A DNA stretch of 34,929 bases from Hoeflea sp. GTDB lineage: Bacteria; Pseudomonadota; Alphaproteobacteria; Rhizobiales; Rhizobiaceae. The stretch lies in assembly GCF_014359905.1 (NCBI RefSeq), contig NZ_JACIYP010000058.1, forward strand, positions 1-34,929, given 5' to 3'. How positions within the stretch are numbered: position 1 is the stretch's first letter; every line of letters starts with the position of its first letter. The translations under genes were made by a program, and so were the position numbers. The notes below the pieces were generated by a model. It was not told where the DNA came from and made no database searches. It saw only the letters and a list, made by a program, of their open reading frames with translations. Positions 1 through 9,512 of the stretch are shown one piece after another.

Positions 1-1
1 G

Positions 2-52
2 GCAGGCATCGCCGCCTACCTGATGTGGACCGGCGCCATCAGCGCGCTTTGA
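2..52 (+). CDS. C-terminal end of a membrane protein, probably the arginine/ornithine antiporter
   Basis: Only the last 16 codons are inside the window, ending at the TGA at 50-52. They read as a hydrophobic tail (AGIAAYLMWTGAISAL) typical of a transmembrane helix end. Position directly upstream of arcABC on the same strand fits an ArcD/YfcC-type arginine-ornithine exchanger, which often heads this operon. That identity is inferred from context; the visible residues prove only a membrane protein. A run of C follows the stop. Confidence 0.45.
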   Translation, partial: AGIAAYLMWTGAISAL

Positions 53-82
53 CCCCCCCCCCTTGAATTGTGGAGCCCCGAG

Positions 83-1315
83 ATGAACGCGGAAATGAAG
101 TTTGGGGTCCATTCGGAAACCGGCAAACTGCACCAGGTGATCGTCTGCCGCCCGGGCCTTGCCCATCGGCGCCTGACGCCAGCCAATTGTCAGGAATTGC
201 TTTTTGACGACGTATTCTGGGTCAAGCAGGCGCAAAAGGACCATGACGTCTTTGCCGCAACCATGCGCGCCGAAGGCGTCGAGGTGCTGGATGTCAACGT
301 GCTTCTGGCCGAGACGCTGGACACGACAGACGGCCGCGCCTTCGTGTTGGACCACCGGATCAACGCCGATCAGGTCGGCGTTGGCATGATCGACGAATTG
401 CGCGCCTGGATGGAGGAACTGCCACGACCCAAGCTGGCCGAATACCTTTTGGGCGGATTGGCTGCAGACGAGTTGCCTTTCAAGCCGACGGGGCTGTTCG
501 GCAGCTATCTCGGCCATCATGGGTTCATCCTGCCGCCTCTGCCGAATGCGCTTTTCACCCGCGACAACTCTGCCTGGATTTATGATGGCGTTGTCGTGAA
601 CCCGATGTACTGGGCCGCACGCCGCCCGGAAACCTTGCTGAACACGGCGATCTACCGGTTTCACCCTGCGTTTGCCGGCAAGGCCGAAATCCATTGGGGC
701 GATCCGACCAAGGAGCACGGGCTGGCCACGCTTGAGGGCGGCGACATCATGCCGGTCGGAAACCGCACGGTTCTGGTCGGCATGGGCGAGCGGTCGTCGC
801 CGCAGGGCATCGGACAGCTGGCAGAGGCGCTGTTCGCCAAGGGTGTGGTGGACCGCGTTCTGGTCTTCCGCATTCCGAAGTCGCGCGCGGCTATGCACCT
901 TGACACCGTGTTTACGCTTTGTGGTGGGGATGTGGTGACGACCTTCAAGGAGGTTGCCGACGAATTGGTGTGCTACGACATCCGTCCCGGTGAGGGAACG
1001 GCGCCATTGGCGTTCCGCCACGACCGGCGCCCGATCTTCGAGATCGTGGCGGAGGTACTGGGCTACAAGAAACTGCAGATCGTGCCGACCGGCGGCAATA
1101 CCGAAGAAGAGCGCGCCCGCGAGCAATGGAACGATGGCAACAATGTGCTGGCGCTGCGCCCCGGCGTCGTAATCGGCTATGACCGTAACGACGATACCAA
1201 TGCCGCGCTCAAGGCCGTCGGCATCGAGGTGCTGGCAATTCCCGGCGCGGAGCTTGGCCGTGGCCGCGGTGGTGGGCATTGCATGAGCTGCCCGACCATC
1301 CGCGATGCAACATGA
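83..1315 (+). CDS. arcA: Arginine deiminase
   Basis: Cytoplasmic enzyme hydrolysing L-arginine to citrulline and ammonia, first step of the arginine deiminase pathway. About 410 residues, the usual length. Visible signatures: N-terminal GVHSETGKL and VIVCRPG, the FTRDNS segment, the HLD motif in the middle (catalytic His and Asp), and the C-terminal GGGHCMSCP holding the nucleophilic cysteine. The reading frame is open back to a TTG at 68, but ATG 83 is preferred because GGAG lies 7 nt upstream and homologues begin close to KFGVHSE. It is followed 18 nt later by arcB on the same strand, and arcC follows, giving a complete catabolic operon. No lesion seen. Confidence 0.95.
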   Translation: MNAEMKFGVHSETGKLHQVIVCRPGLAHRRLTPANCQELLFDDVFWVKQAQKDHDVFAATMRAEGVEVLDVNVLLAETLDTTDGRAFVLDHRINADQVGVGMIDELRAWMEELPRPKLAEYLLGGLAADELPFKPTGLFGSYLGHHGFILPPLPNALFTRDNSAWIYDGVVVNPMYWAARRPETLLNTAIYRFHPAFAGKAEIHWGDPTKEHGLATLEGGDIMPVGNRTVLVGMGERSSPQGIGQLAEALFAKGVVDRVLVFRIPKSRAAMHLDTVFTLCGGDVVTTFKEVADELVCYDIRPGEGTAPLAFRHDRRPIFEIVAEVLGYKKLQIVPTGGNTEEERAREQWNDGNNVLALRPGVVIGYDRNDDTNAALKAVGIEVLAIPGAELGRGRGGGHCMSCPTIRDAT

Positions 1316-1333
1316 TTTCAAGGGATCGAGACA

Positions 1334-2335
1334 ATGGCTTTCAATCTGAAAAACCGCAGCTTTTTGACGCTGCGCGATTACACTCCAAAAGAGATCAGTT
1401 TCCTCATCAAGCTCGCGGCAGATCTCAAGACCGCAAAATACGCCGGCACCGAAGTCCCGAGGCTTCAGGGCAAGGATATCGTCCTGATCTTCGAAAAGGA
1501 TTCGACCCGGACCCGCGTCGGCTTCGAGGTCGCCGCCTATGATCAGGGGGCTCGTGTCACCTATTTGGGACCAACCGGCAGCCACATCGGTCACAAGGAA
1601 TCGGTCAAGGACACCGCCCGCGTTCTGGGGCGGGTTTATGATGCGATTGAATATCGCGGATTTGGTCAGGAGATCGTGGAGCAACTGGCCAAATATTCCG
1701 GTGTTCCAGTCTATAACGGATTGACCACGGAGTTCCACCCGACCCAGATTCTTGCCGACTTCCTGACCATGCAGGAGCATGTCGAAAAGCCGCTGCACCT
1801 GGTGTCCTATGCCTTCATAGGTGACGCAGCCAACAACATGGGCGACAGCCTGCTGATCGGCGGCGCCAAGATGGGTATGGACGTGCGGCTATGCGCGCCT
1901 AAGGCATGCTGGCCGTCAGCGGACATCCAGGATGAGGCCCGGGACATTGCTACTGAAACAGGCGCGCGGATCATGATCACCGACGACGTCGATGCCGCCG
2001 TGAATGGTGTCGATTTCATCTACACCGACGTCTGGGTCTCGATGGGGGAACCCCAGGAGAAATGGGCCGAGCGGATCGAACTGCTGATGCCCTATCAGGT
2101 CAACGCGGCGCTGATGGCCAGAACCGGCAATCCGCGAACCCGCTTCATGCATTGCCTGCCCGCGTTCCATAATACAGAGACATCCGTGGGTGCCGACATC
2201 GAGGCCAAATTCGGCATCAGCGCGATGGAAGTAACCGAGGAGGTGTTCGAGAGCCCGGCCTCGATCGTCTTCGAACAGGCCGAGAACCGACTACATACGA
2301 TCAAGGCGGTGCTTGTCGCCACGTTGGGTGCCTGA
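1334..2335 (+). CDS. arcB: Ornithine carbamoyltransferase, catabolic
   Basis: Converts citrulline plus phosphate to ornithine and carbamoyl phosphate in the arginine deiminase pathway. The 333-residue length is that of the family. The carbamoyl-phosphate site STRT (in [12 protein letters not shown]), the HPTQ motif ([10 protein letters not shown]) and the ornithine-site FMHCLPAFH are all present. The start ATG at 1334 sits behind a purine-rich stretch. Being sandwiched between arcA and arcC argues for the catabolic rather than the biosynthetic (argF) enzyme. The stop codon lies immediately before the likely arcC start, suggesting translational coupling. Confidence 0.95.
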   Translation: MAFNLKNRSFLTLRDYTPKEISFLIKLAADLKTAKYAGTEVPRLQGKDIVLIFEKDSTRTRVGFEVAAYDQGARVTYLGPTGSHIGHKESVKDTARVLGRVYDAIEYRGFGQEIVEQLAKYSGVPVYNGLTTEFHPTQILADFLTMQEHVEKPLHLVSYAFIGDAANNMGDSLLIGGAKMGMDVRLCAPKACWPSADIQDEARDIATETGARIMITDDVDAAVNGVDFIYTDVWVSMGEPQEKWAERIELLMPYQVNAALMARTGNPRTRFMHCLPAFHNTETSVGADIEAKFGISAMEVTEEVFESPASIVFEQAENRLHTIKAVLVATLGA

Positions 2336-2336
2336 G

Positions 2337-3281
2337 GTGCTGGTGGTCGCCGCTCTTGGTGGCAATGCACTGTTGAAACGCGGTGAGCCGCTGACGGCTG
2401 AGGCGCAGCGCGCCAATGTGCAACAGGCTGCCAAAGCCCTGGCCGCGATCGTACGGGCGGGACACCGTCTGGTCGTCACTCACGGCAACGGGCCGCAGGT
2501 CGGCCTTCTGGCGTTGCAGGGTGCATCCTACAAGCCCGATGAGGCCTATCCCCTCGACGTGTTGGGCGCCGAGACAGAGGGCATGATCGGCTACATGATC
2601 GAACAGGAACTCGAAAACGCGCTCGGCCACGACCGGCCGGTGGCGACCCTGCTCACGCAGATCATCGTGGATGGTCGCGATCCGGCCTTTGCAAAGCCGA
2701 CGAAATTCGTGGGCCCTGTCTACGATAGAGAAGAAGCCGAAACAAAGGCGCGGGCCGCCGGTTGGGCGATTGCCGCAGATGGCCCGAAGTGGCGGCGCGT
2801 CGTGGCATCGCCCAAGCCGGAAGAGATCCCTGATCTGCGTGTTCTCAAGCTGTTGCTGGATCAAGGGGTGATCGTCATCTGCGCCGGCGGTGGCGGCATC
2901 CCCGTCGTCCGGCGCAGCGATGGAAGCCTGATCGGCATCGAGGCGGTCATCGACAAGGATGCAGCCAGCGCACTGCTTGCCCGGCAGCTCGGCGCCGATG
3001 CGCTTCTGCTTCTGACCGATGTCGATGGCGTCTATCGGGACTTCGGAACGGAACGCGCGGCGCGGATCGCCGAACTGACAGTGGCCGAGGCGCGTGCCCT
3101 CGATGCGCCCGCTGGTTCCATGGGGCCAAAGCTGCGCGCCGGATCTGATTTCGCTACGGCCGGCCGCTTCACCGGCATCGGTCGGCTGGAGGACGCCATC
3201 GCAATCCTCGACGGCCGCACCGGCACGCGCATCGTCACACCGGACGAGGCTCAGGAAGAACCTGGTGGAGCGCTCGTCTGA
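2337..3281 (+). CDS. arcC: Carbamate kinase
   Basis: Last step of the arginine deiminase pathway: carbamoyl phosphate plus ADP gives ATP, CO2 and ammonia. Visible signatures are the N-terminal ALGGNALLKRG, VVTHGNGPQVG, CAGGGGIPV, the VIDKDAASALLA segment and LLLTDVDGVY, plus GSMGPKL near the C-terminus. A GTG at 2337 gives MLVVAALGGNA, aligning exactly with the usual N-terminus and starting 1 nt after the arcB stop. GTG 2328, overlapping arcB by 8 nt, is an alternative. About 314 residues. No strong Shine-Dalgarno is visible, consistent with coupling to arcB. Confidence 0.92.
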   Translation: MLVVAALGGNALLKRGEPLTAEAQRANVQQAAKALAAIVRAGHRLVVTHGNGPQVGLLALQGASYKPDEAYPLDVLGAETEGMIGYMIEQELENALGHDRPVATLLTQIIVDGRDPAFAKPTKFVGPVYDREEAETKARAAGWAIAADGPKWRRVVASPKPEEIPDLRVLKLLLDQGVIVICAGGGGIPVVRRSDGSLIGIEAVIDKDAASALLARQLGADALLLLTDVDGVYRDFGTERAARIAELTVAEARALDAPAGSMGPKLRAGSDFATAGRFTGIGRLEDAIAILDGRTGTRIVTPDEAQEEPGGALV

Positions 3282-3470
3282 TACATTCGGTGACTTTCCG
3301 GACGGCAAAGGAAGCAAGGTTCGGCAATCTCGTCAAATAGGTCTCCGCCAGTGATGTGCCCAAGGCGAATATGCTCCGGTGCGAGTGCATGGTGTTCACC
3401 ACGCTGCCCGTCAGGTTCATCACAGGTTTGTTTCCCTCCGAGAAAGGTCTGCAGTTTGATATTGTCCACT

Positions 3471-6026
3471 ATGAAACAGCAGGGGCCAGCACCGTCACAT
3501 CAGGGCCTCACTCAGGCCGAGGCCGAGGCCCGGCTTGCTGCCGAGGGCTACAACGAACTGCCGCGTGCGCGTCGTCGGACACCCTTACGGATCGTGTTCG
3601 AGGTCCTGCGCGAACCGATGCTGGCGCTCTTGATCGCGGGGGGTATGGTCTATCTTCTGCTCGGCAGCCTGGAAGAGGCGCTGGTTCTGCTGGCCTTCGC
3701 CTGCTTGTCGGTGGGTATTACCGTGGTTCAAGAGGCCCGGACCGAACGGGTGCTGGAGGCGCTGCGCGATCTGACGAGCCCGCGCGCCCTCGTGATCCGG
3801 GACGGCGATCGGCTGCGGATCGCCGGGCGCGAGGTGGCACGCGGCGATCTGATCGTGCTGGCAGAAGGCGACAGGGTACCCGCCGACGCGGTGCTTCTTG
3901 AGGCAACGGGCCTTTCGGCCGATGAATCCCTCCTGACAGGAGAGGCCGTTCCTGTGCGCAAGCGGGTGGGAACGCTCGATCCCGACACCCGTCCGGGCGG
4001 TGAGGATCTGCCCGTGGTCTTCTCGGGCAGCCTCATCGTGGGTGGTTCGGCCATCGCCGAGGTTAAGGCGACCGGGCCTGCCAGCGAGATCGGCAAGATC
4101 GGCGCCTCGCTCGCCACGCTGGAAACCGAGACGCCACATCTGCAGCGCCAGATGCGGAGGCTGGTCATCTGGTTCGCCGCGCTGGGGGGCGCGGTCAGCG
4201 TGGCGGTCGTGGTTCTCTATGGTCTGTTGCGCGGCGGCTGGTTGGAGGGGGTTCTTGCGGGCATCGCCGTGGGCATGTCGATGCTGCCCGAGGAATTCCC
4301 GATGGTGCTGGCCGTCTTCATGGCGATGGGCGCGTGGCGGATCTCGAAGGTCAGGGTGCTGACGCGCCGGGCTTCGGCCATCGAGACGCTGGGCGCGGCC
4401 TCGGTGCTTTGCACCGACAAGACGGGCACCCTGACCGAAAACCGCATGACGATCGCCGAACTCCGCCTGCCCGACGGAACGGCTGCGAGGGTCGACGACA
4501 CGGCTTTGCCCGAAGCTTTTCGCGAGCTTGCGGCGGCGGGGGTCATGGCCTCGGCCCCCGAGCCGTTCGACCCGATGGAAAAGGCGTTTCATGCGCTGGC
4601 CGCTGCGGACCTGCGCCCGGGCGAGACCTTGCCCGGCGGGGGCCGGACGCTGGTGCGCAGCTATCCTCTGGCACACGACCTTCTCGCCATGTCGCAGGTC
4701 TGGGCAACCGACGGTACGGGCTGGCAGATCGCGGCCAAGGGCGCGCCCGAAGCGATGGCCGATCTGTGCGCGCTCGATGCGGCCGCGCGCGCCGCCGTTA
4801 CGGCACAGGTGAACGACATGGCCAAAATCGGCCTGCGCGTGCTGGGCGTGGCCGAGGCCGCGTTTTCTGGCGCCGGACTGCCAGACAGCCAGCGCGCGTT
4901 CGCCTTTCGCTTTCTGGGCCTCGTGGGTCTCGCCGATCCCCTGCGCGCCTCGGTGCCCGAGGCGGTGGCGCTGTGCCGCAGCGCGGGGATCCGCGTCATC
5001 ATGATCACTGGCGACTACCCGTCCACAGCGCAGGCCATCGCGGCGCAGGCTGGATTGCAGGGCGGACGCGTGATCGACGGCACCGAACTTCAGGCCATGA
5101 CGGACGCCGATCTGGCAAGAGCTGTGAAGGATGTCACTATCTTCGCTCGCATCATGCCCGAGCAGAAGCTGCGCATCGTCAATGCGCTGAAGGCTAATGG
5201 CGGCGTGGTCGCAATGACCGGCGACGGGGTGAACGATGCCCCCTCCCTGAAGGCCGCCGATATCGGCGTAGCCATGGGTGGGCGCGGCACGGATGTGGCG
5301 CGCGAGGCGGCCAGCATCGTGCTGCTGGATGACGATTTCGGGTCTATCGTCACCACCGTGCGGTTGGGGCGGCGCATCTACGACAACCTGCGCAAGGCGA
5401 TGAGCTTCATTCTGGCGGTGCATGTGCCGATCGCCGGACTGGCGCTGATGCCGCTTCTGTTCGGCATGCCGATCTTGTTCGGCCCCATGCACATCGCTTT
5501 TCTGGAGATGGTGATCGACCCCGTCTGTTCGCTCGTGTTTGAGGCCGAGACCGAGGAGGACGGCGTAATGGACCGCCCGCCGCGCCCACCCGCCGAGCCC
5601 CTGTTCTCCCTCCCCACCATCGTGTGGAGCGTGGTCCAGGGTGCGATGGTGCTGGGTGTGACCGCCACGATCTTCGCGCTTGGTCCCGGTTACGGGCTTG
5701 ACGCCGATCAGGTTCGCGGGCTGACCTTCGCTTCGCTGGTCTTTGGGATCGTTGCGCTGATCTTCGTGGACCGCTCGCAATCGTCCTCCATCATCACTGC
5801 AATCCGGCGGCCCAACCGGGCGCTGGCGGTTGTACTTCCGATCGTAGCCGTCCTGCTGGCAGTCACCTTGTTCTGGCAGCCCGCCCGCGATCTGTTTGGT
5901 TTCGCGGCACTGGCCCCGGTATTCCTGGCCGTCCCTCCACTTGCGGGGCTGGCCGTGCTGCTGGTGCTCGAAGCGCTCAAGCCGATCTGGCGGCGAACCG
6001 TCCGCGTTGGCGCAACAATGCAATAG
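3471..6026 (+). CDS. P-type cation-translocating ATPase (P2-like), substrate unknown
   Basis: Inner-membrane ion pump of about 851 residues. Order seen: N-terminal cation-ATPase segment (GLTQAEAEARLAAEGYNEL), paired membrane helices, actuator-domain LTGEAVPV, membrane helix 4 with MLPEEFPMVL, the phosphorylation motif DKTGTLTENRM, a nucleotide-binding domain, the hinge MTGDGVNDAPSLKAADIG, then C-terminal membrane helices. The canonical PEGLP of calcium pumps is replaced by PEEFP, and the helix-6 region reads IDPVCSLVFEAE, so the transported ion cannot be named. ATG 3471 is chosen because the protein begins conventionally there; the frame is open further upstream but that stretch is Cys/Ser/Pro-rich and unlike the family. 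It lies 190 nt after arcC and may be a separate unit. Confidence 0.9.
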   Translation: MKQQGPAPSHQGLTQAEAEARLAAEGYNELPRARRRTPLRIVFEVLREPMLALLIAGGMVYLLLGSLEEALVLLAFACLSVGITVVQEARTERVLEALRDLTSPRALVIRDGDRLRIAGREVARGDLIVLAEGDRVPADAVLLEATGLSADESLLTGEAVPVRKRVGTLDPDTRPGGEDLPVVFSGSLIVGGSAIAEVKATGPASEIGKIGASLATLETETPHLQRQMRRLVIWFAALGGAVSVAVVVLYGLLRGGWLEGVLAGIAVGMSMLPEEFPMVLAVFMAMGAWRISKVRVLTRRASAIETLGAASVLCTDKTGTLTENRMTIAELRLPDGTAARVDDTALPEAFRELAAAGVMASAPEPFDPMEKAFHALAAADLRPGETLPGGGRTLVRSYPLAHDLLAMSQVWATDGTGWQIAAKGAPEAMADLCALDAAARAAVTAQVNDMAKIGLRVLGVAEAAFSGAGLPDSQRAFAFRFLGLVGLADPLRASVPEAVALCRSAGIRVIMITGDYPSTAQAIAAQAGLQGGRVIDGTELQAMTDADLARAVKDVTIFARIMPEQKLRIVNALKANGGVVAMTGDGVNDAPSLKAADIGVAMGGRGTDVAREAASIVLLDDDFGSIVTTVRLGRRIYDNLRKAMSFILAVHVPIAGLALMPLLFGMPILFGPMHIAFLEMVIDPVCSLVFEAETEEDGVMDRPPRPPAEPLFSLPTIVWSVVQGAMVLGVTATIFALGPGYGLDADQVRGLTFASLVFGIVALIFVDRSQSSSIITAIRRPNRALAVVLPIVAVLLAVTLFWQPARDLFGFAALAPVFLAVPPLAGLAVLLVLEALKPIWRRTVRVGATMQ

Positions 6027-6114
6027 CGGATCTGCGGAAGGTGCTGTTGAACGAATGGCCTGACGATTAATCTTCCACTTACCCCGGATAGATCGGTTCT
6101 GCTGCAAAATATTT

Positions 6115-7677
6115 GAGACCGGTAATTTCACTGGGGTCAGGCGGCATGCAGGAGGGGCGGTTCTGGTTTGAATAGCGGTGGCACGTTCGCTTCAGGCTGT
6201 CGGAAAGGTGCCCGCAATCGATCGCGAAGTTCGCCATTTGCCTCCGCAGTTCGAACCTGCATGAGCATATTCGCGCCGTGGAGCGACCACCGCATCTGCT
6301 GCTTCTTCACCATCCGCTTGCCGACGAGGGAATTCACTACCGACTCGGCGAGGGTCGTGGCATCACGGAGCCCGGCTCGGTGGCGCTTTCCATAGTCGAC
6401 AATCTCACCATGGTTCGAGCGGATATAGGTCAGGAGTTGAACGCCGAGGCTGTGTAGCCGTGCGGTCGAGAACTCACTTACCTGCGGTAATCCCTGCAGC
6501 TTCGCCAGGAGCCGCTCCAGGTCCCGGATCGCGCGATCCACGCGGCCGTGCCACAAACGCCATTTCACGGCTCTGATATCTCTATCGATGGTTGGAAGCG
6601 CTTCAATGGGGCTGGGCTGCGATCGCGCGATGTGATCGGCAATCTGCTGCATGGGCTGGATCTTCATGGCGATGTGGAACCAGTCGATGATGTGGGTTGT
6701 CGGCTTCGGCATGGCGCGGGGCACCCGCTTGAGAACTTCTGCGCCATCCGAAATCACCGTCACATCGCCAAAGCCGCGATATCCGACTCCTTCAAGCGCG
6801 TGGAGGGCGCGATCGCGAATTGCTTGCTGGGCGGTGCTACCGGTGACGAAATAGCGGCCACGTGGTTCGCCTCGTCCTCCGCGGCCGCATCGGGCAATGA
6901 CGAGCTCGAAGTTTCGCGCTGCATTGGGCTCTGCGCTGCGAACATGAGCGGTATCGATGCTGATGACGAATTCCTTGCGGCGATCCCGGGAAGCTGCATC
7001 TCAAGCTGGCGACGGTCATCCGCTTGTGCTCTTGCCTTCCATGTTTCCCGTACAATCTGGTCATCGAGCCGTTCGCCGATCCTGATGGTCCGCTTGCGTA
7101 CGGTCGCGTACGTCTCGGTGGGTTCAATCGGCAGGAACTCGGCCAGCACCTTGGCTGCCTGCCGGTAGGGCATCATGCTTCCCAAACGGGCTGTCAGCTC
7201 CATCAGTTCGGACGTCGCTCAATCGGGGCAGATTTCCTTCAGCGGCGCGACGGCGCCGTCCATGCCCGGATGGCAATCCTGGCACAGCATCCAGCGAGGA
7301 TTACGGACCTCCACCGTGCCGAAGACGGTTCGGATCCGGCGTGATGTGTAGTCCTTGACCGGCCGGAACGTGTGGCAGTCGGGCAGACCCGACGGAAGAG
7401 GGAGTAGGTCTCCGCCTCATGGGCTACGACTGTGCTTTGAAGCGCCGTCATAATCGTCTTGCCGTCCTCAATCGACAGGCCAATGTCGCCGTCAAACAGA
7501 CGTTTCCCAACTCTTGTCGATACGAACCGCCTTCCGGTAAACCTCGCCGAACTCGTTCTTCCCCTCGATCGTGATCGTCCATTCCGCCACCATCGCTGCC
7601 TCTCCGAATAAAGCGATGCTGATGGACTGCACTGACCTAACAAACGTTGTCCGACCCCAGAGAAATTACCGGTCTCC
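6115..7677 (-). mobile_element. Degenerate ISKra4-family insertion sequence
   Basis: The element is bounded by 24-bp imperfect inverted repeats at 6115-6138 and about 7654-7677. The outer part reads GAGACCGGTAATTTC at each end when read inward, with one mismatch in 24. Between them lies a broken transposase gene on the minus strand. No target-site duplication was recognised next to the ends. Family assignment rests on the transposase sequence. Confidence 0.75.
6137..7593 (-). pseudogene. ISKra4-family transposase, three frameshifts and one stop
   Basis: Reading from ATG 7593 (MVAEWTITIEGK) the protein can be followed across four lesions to the stop at 6137-6139. These are an extra base near 7501-7508 (GGGAAACG), a missing G near 7380 just after the CP of a zinc-ribbon CPDC, an in-frame TGA at 7219-7221, and a missing G near 6984-6990. 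Correcting them gives 1458 nt, exactly 486 codons, which supports the reconstruction. Recognisable segments are IGLSIEDGKTIMTALQ, a second CxxC (LCQDCHPGMDG), VISDGAEVLKRVPRAMP and IIDWFHIAMKIQ. Not functional unless the indels are sequencing errors. Confidence 0.8.
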
Positions 7678-7678
7678 A

Positions 7679-7753
7679 ATGAACCGCATCATATACATCG
7701 TCGGCTTCGTGGTCATCGTCCTGGTCATCCTGGGCTTTTTCGGCCTGCGCTGA
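7679..7753 (+). CDS. Small single-helix membrane peptide
   Basis: Begins MNRIIYIVGFVVIVLV and ends GFFGLR: a 24-residue peptide that is almost entirely one transmembrane helix with a basic N-terminus. Tiny proteins of this kind occur in alphaproteobacteria, but no function is known to me. The ATG lies only about 2 nt outside the right inverted repeat of the ISKra4 element, so any native promoter and ribosome-binding site would have been displaced; no Shine-Dalgarno is visible in the IS end. It may be a silenced gene. Absence of any charged insertion and the clean stop after FGLR argue that the frame was once coding. Confidence 0.45.
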   Translation: MNRIIYIVGFVVIVLVILGFFGLR

Positions 7754-7958
7754 TCGAAGAACTGCAGCGACGCGGTCTCGATCGATTGACTTGGGAATTA
7801 ACGCGTGAACGGTGCTGTCATGTGTTGACGACGGCTCCGTTTGTGCCACGATTGACTTGAGCTGATGGCGATCGCGTTCGACGGTATTCACGTCGGCCTG
7901 CATGGAGGATGGCCCATGGTCGCTGTCGGACTCGGCGGGATAAGCCGCCAATTCGCTC

Positions 7959-8520
7959 TTGACCACGCTGCGCATCATCATCGACCGCACCGCCGAAGCC
8001 TCCTGCTGGACACATCTGCTGGGCCTGTCGGGCGAACTGGCCTATCGGATCGAGACCGGTCCGGCCACCACCATCGCGCCGCTGACCACGCTGGATGCGG
8101 CCTGGTCCGGCCATGGCAGCTTCACCGAAACCGGCGCCGGCGCGCTCGACCTCACGGGAGCCAGCGAAGACTGGACGCGGTTTGACACCGGCCTCGGTGC
8201 GTCCTTTGCCCCCACAATGGCGACCGAAACTGGCCCCGTCACGCTGGAAGGCCCGGCGGTGTGGGAGCATGCCTTCGAAGACGTCGTGCCCGATCAGGCG
8301 TTGTCGTTTGCGGGCAGTCCCACCGGTTTCACCGTGCGCGGCCCCGATGCCCGCCGCGACCGGCTGCGGCCCGGCGCGGGCCTCTCATTCGCGGCTACCT
8401 ACACGCTCGCCCTGCACGCCCGCCCTGCACGCCCGCTACGACGGCGTGTTCTCCAGCCGCCAGTCAAGCCACGGCGCGTCCGCCGGCATCCAAGTTAAAT
8501 CCCGAGACGAGATGGGGAGC
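7959..8520 (+). pseudogene. Autotransporter beta-barrel C-terminal remnant, frameshifted
   Basis: Resembles the last third of an outer-membrane autotransporter barrel domain: AYRIETGPATTIAPL, GSFTETGAGALDL, LEGPAVWEHAFEDV, SFAGSPTGFTVRGPDA, DRLRPGAGLSFAATYTLALHAR. A 13-bp tandem duplication (CGCCCTGCACGCC at 8407-8419 and 8420-8432) shifts the frame. Removing one copy lets the barrel continue as RYDGVFSSRQSSHGASAGIQVK. The terminal aromatic residue expected for barrel insertion is missing, the reading frame running into unrelated sequence near 8497. The passenger domain and most of the barrel are absent upstream. It is a fragment, not a functional adhesin. Confidence 0.7.
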
Positions 8521-8549
8521 GTTCGTAGCATTTCCGTCCTCGCGCCCGC

Positions 8550-8837
8550 ACTCCCCATGGGAAGTGCGGGAGGCATAGCGGCGCAGAAGCTTCCGGGCGG
8601 TGCGACCTTGCGCAACGAGACGCATGGTGACTGGACGGTTGCCTGTCGCACGGTAGAATTGGCGGAATCCGAGGGCAATAAGAGCAACGGCATTCTGGTG
8701 CTGGCATTTGGGTTGCGGCTCGATTACAGCGCCCGTCTGGCCATGGACGAGACACCGCCGCGCGATCCGCGGCGTTTCTCGACGCCGCCAGTAGGCGGGC
8801 TATACCCCTCGCCTTCGATACGGCCGCCAGCATCTGA
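8550..8837 (+). pseudogene. IalB-like (invasion associated locus B family) remnant
   Basis: Starts in what looks like a signal peptide end (LPMGSAGGIAAQ) followed by LPGGATLRNETHGDWTVACR, typical of the N-terminus of mature IalB-family periplasmic proteins. The text then jumps to GILVLAFGLRLDYSARLAMDETPP and RRFSTPPVG, which resemble the family's C-terminal half, so an internal segment appears deleted. Near 8790-8835 a further shift is needed to read PLAFDTAAS before a TGA at 8835-8837. Cysteines expected in the C-terminal half are lost. Family assignment is from motif memory and moderately certain. Confidence 0.5.
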
Positions 8838-8900
8838 CCGGCACACCTCCCGCAAGGAAGGTGCGCCGGCCTGATCTCTTAGGATCCTGACTCAGGGCGT

Positions 8901-9512
8901 TCAGGCTTTGCGCGCCTTGGCAATGGCATCGACCAGCCCTTTCTCGTCCAGAACGCCCGGAAAGATGCTCGAGCCGATGACATAGGCGGGGGTGCCGGCG
9001 AAACTGAATGCCAGTGCCTGATTGTAGTTCCGGTCGAGCAGCTCCGAAATGCGTGCTTTGTGCTTGTTCACCGAAGCTGCAATTTCCGCCATCGAAAGAC
9101 CGGCATCGGTCAGGCGGCTTTCGACGTCCTCATGCGTCAGCTTGCCCTTGGTCTTCATCAAGGCTTCAAGCGCAGTCTCATATTTTCCGATCTGTGCGGC
9201 GCCAAGAACCGCCTGCGCGGCGAAAACCGACGCGTCGCCGAAAATCGGCCAGTCCTTGAGGATCAATCTGACATTACCGTCCGTTTCGACCACCTTCTTC
9301 ACGGTGGGGTGCGCCTTCTTGCAGTAGGGGCACTGGTAGTCGAAATATTCAACCACCGTCACGTCCCCCTCGGGATTGCCAAGGACCGGGGCGTCCTTGT
9401 CGTTGAAAACCTCGTCCTTAGTCAGTTGTTGCGCCAGGGCTCGATGGGTCCCGAGCGCGGCAAGGGTGCCCATGGCAAGGGTGGAGGTCAGCATGGTGCG
9501 TCGTGTAAACAT
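8901..9512 (-). CDS. DsbA/DsbG-like periplasmic thiol-disulfide oxidoreductase
   Basis: Secreted thioredoxin-fold protein of 203 residues with an Arg-containing signal peptide (MFTRRTMLTSTLAMG, cleavage likely after ALA near residue 27). The active site YQCPYCKK places the two cysteines at about residues 61 and 64, and the cis-proline loop reads GTPAYVIG. CPYC with Thr before the cis-proline is seen in reductase/isomerase-type partners such as E. coli DsbG and in ScsC/Com1-like proteins. ATG 9512 is preferred to the TTG three bases upstream: AGGAG stands just before, and the codon overlaps the preceding stop (TGATG). Last gene of the dsbD operon, so it probably exchanges electrons with DsbD or the TlpA-like protein. 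Confidence 0.88.
   Translation of the reverse strand: MFTRRTMLTSTLAMGTLAALGTHRALAQQLTKDEVFNDKDAPVLGNPEGDVTVVEYFDYQCPYCKKAHPTVKKVVETDGNVRLILKDWPIFGDASVFAAQAVLGAAQIGKYETALEALMKTKGKLTHEDVESRLTDAGLSMAEIAASVNKHKARISELLDRNYNQALAFSFAGTPAYVIGSSIFPGVLDEKGLVDAIAKARKA

Noticed and set aside
53..64. C homopolymer after the first stop codon as a regulatory element
   Set aside because: Just a short C run in the gap before arcA; no motif or structure around it.
2301..3317. 338-codon minus-strand frame opposite carbamate kinase
   Set aside because: The plus strand encodes a complete, motif-rich ArcC; the antisense product has no recognisable domain.
3585..6131. 848-codon open frame on the minus strand opposite the P-type ATPase
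   Set aside because: It mirrors the codon pattern of the ATPase gene, is His/Gln/Arg-rich and low-complexity, and resembles no protein; an antisense shadow of GC-rich coding DNA.
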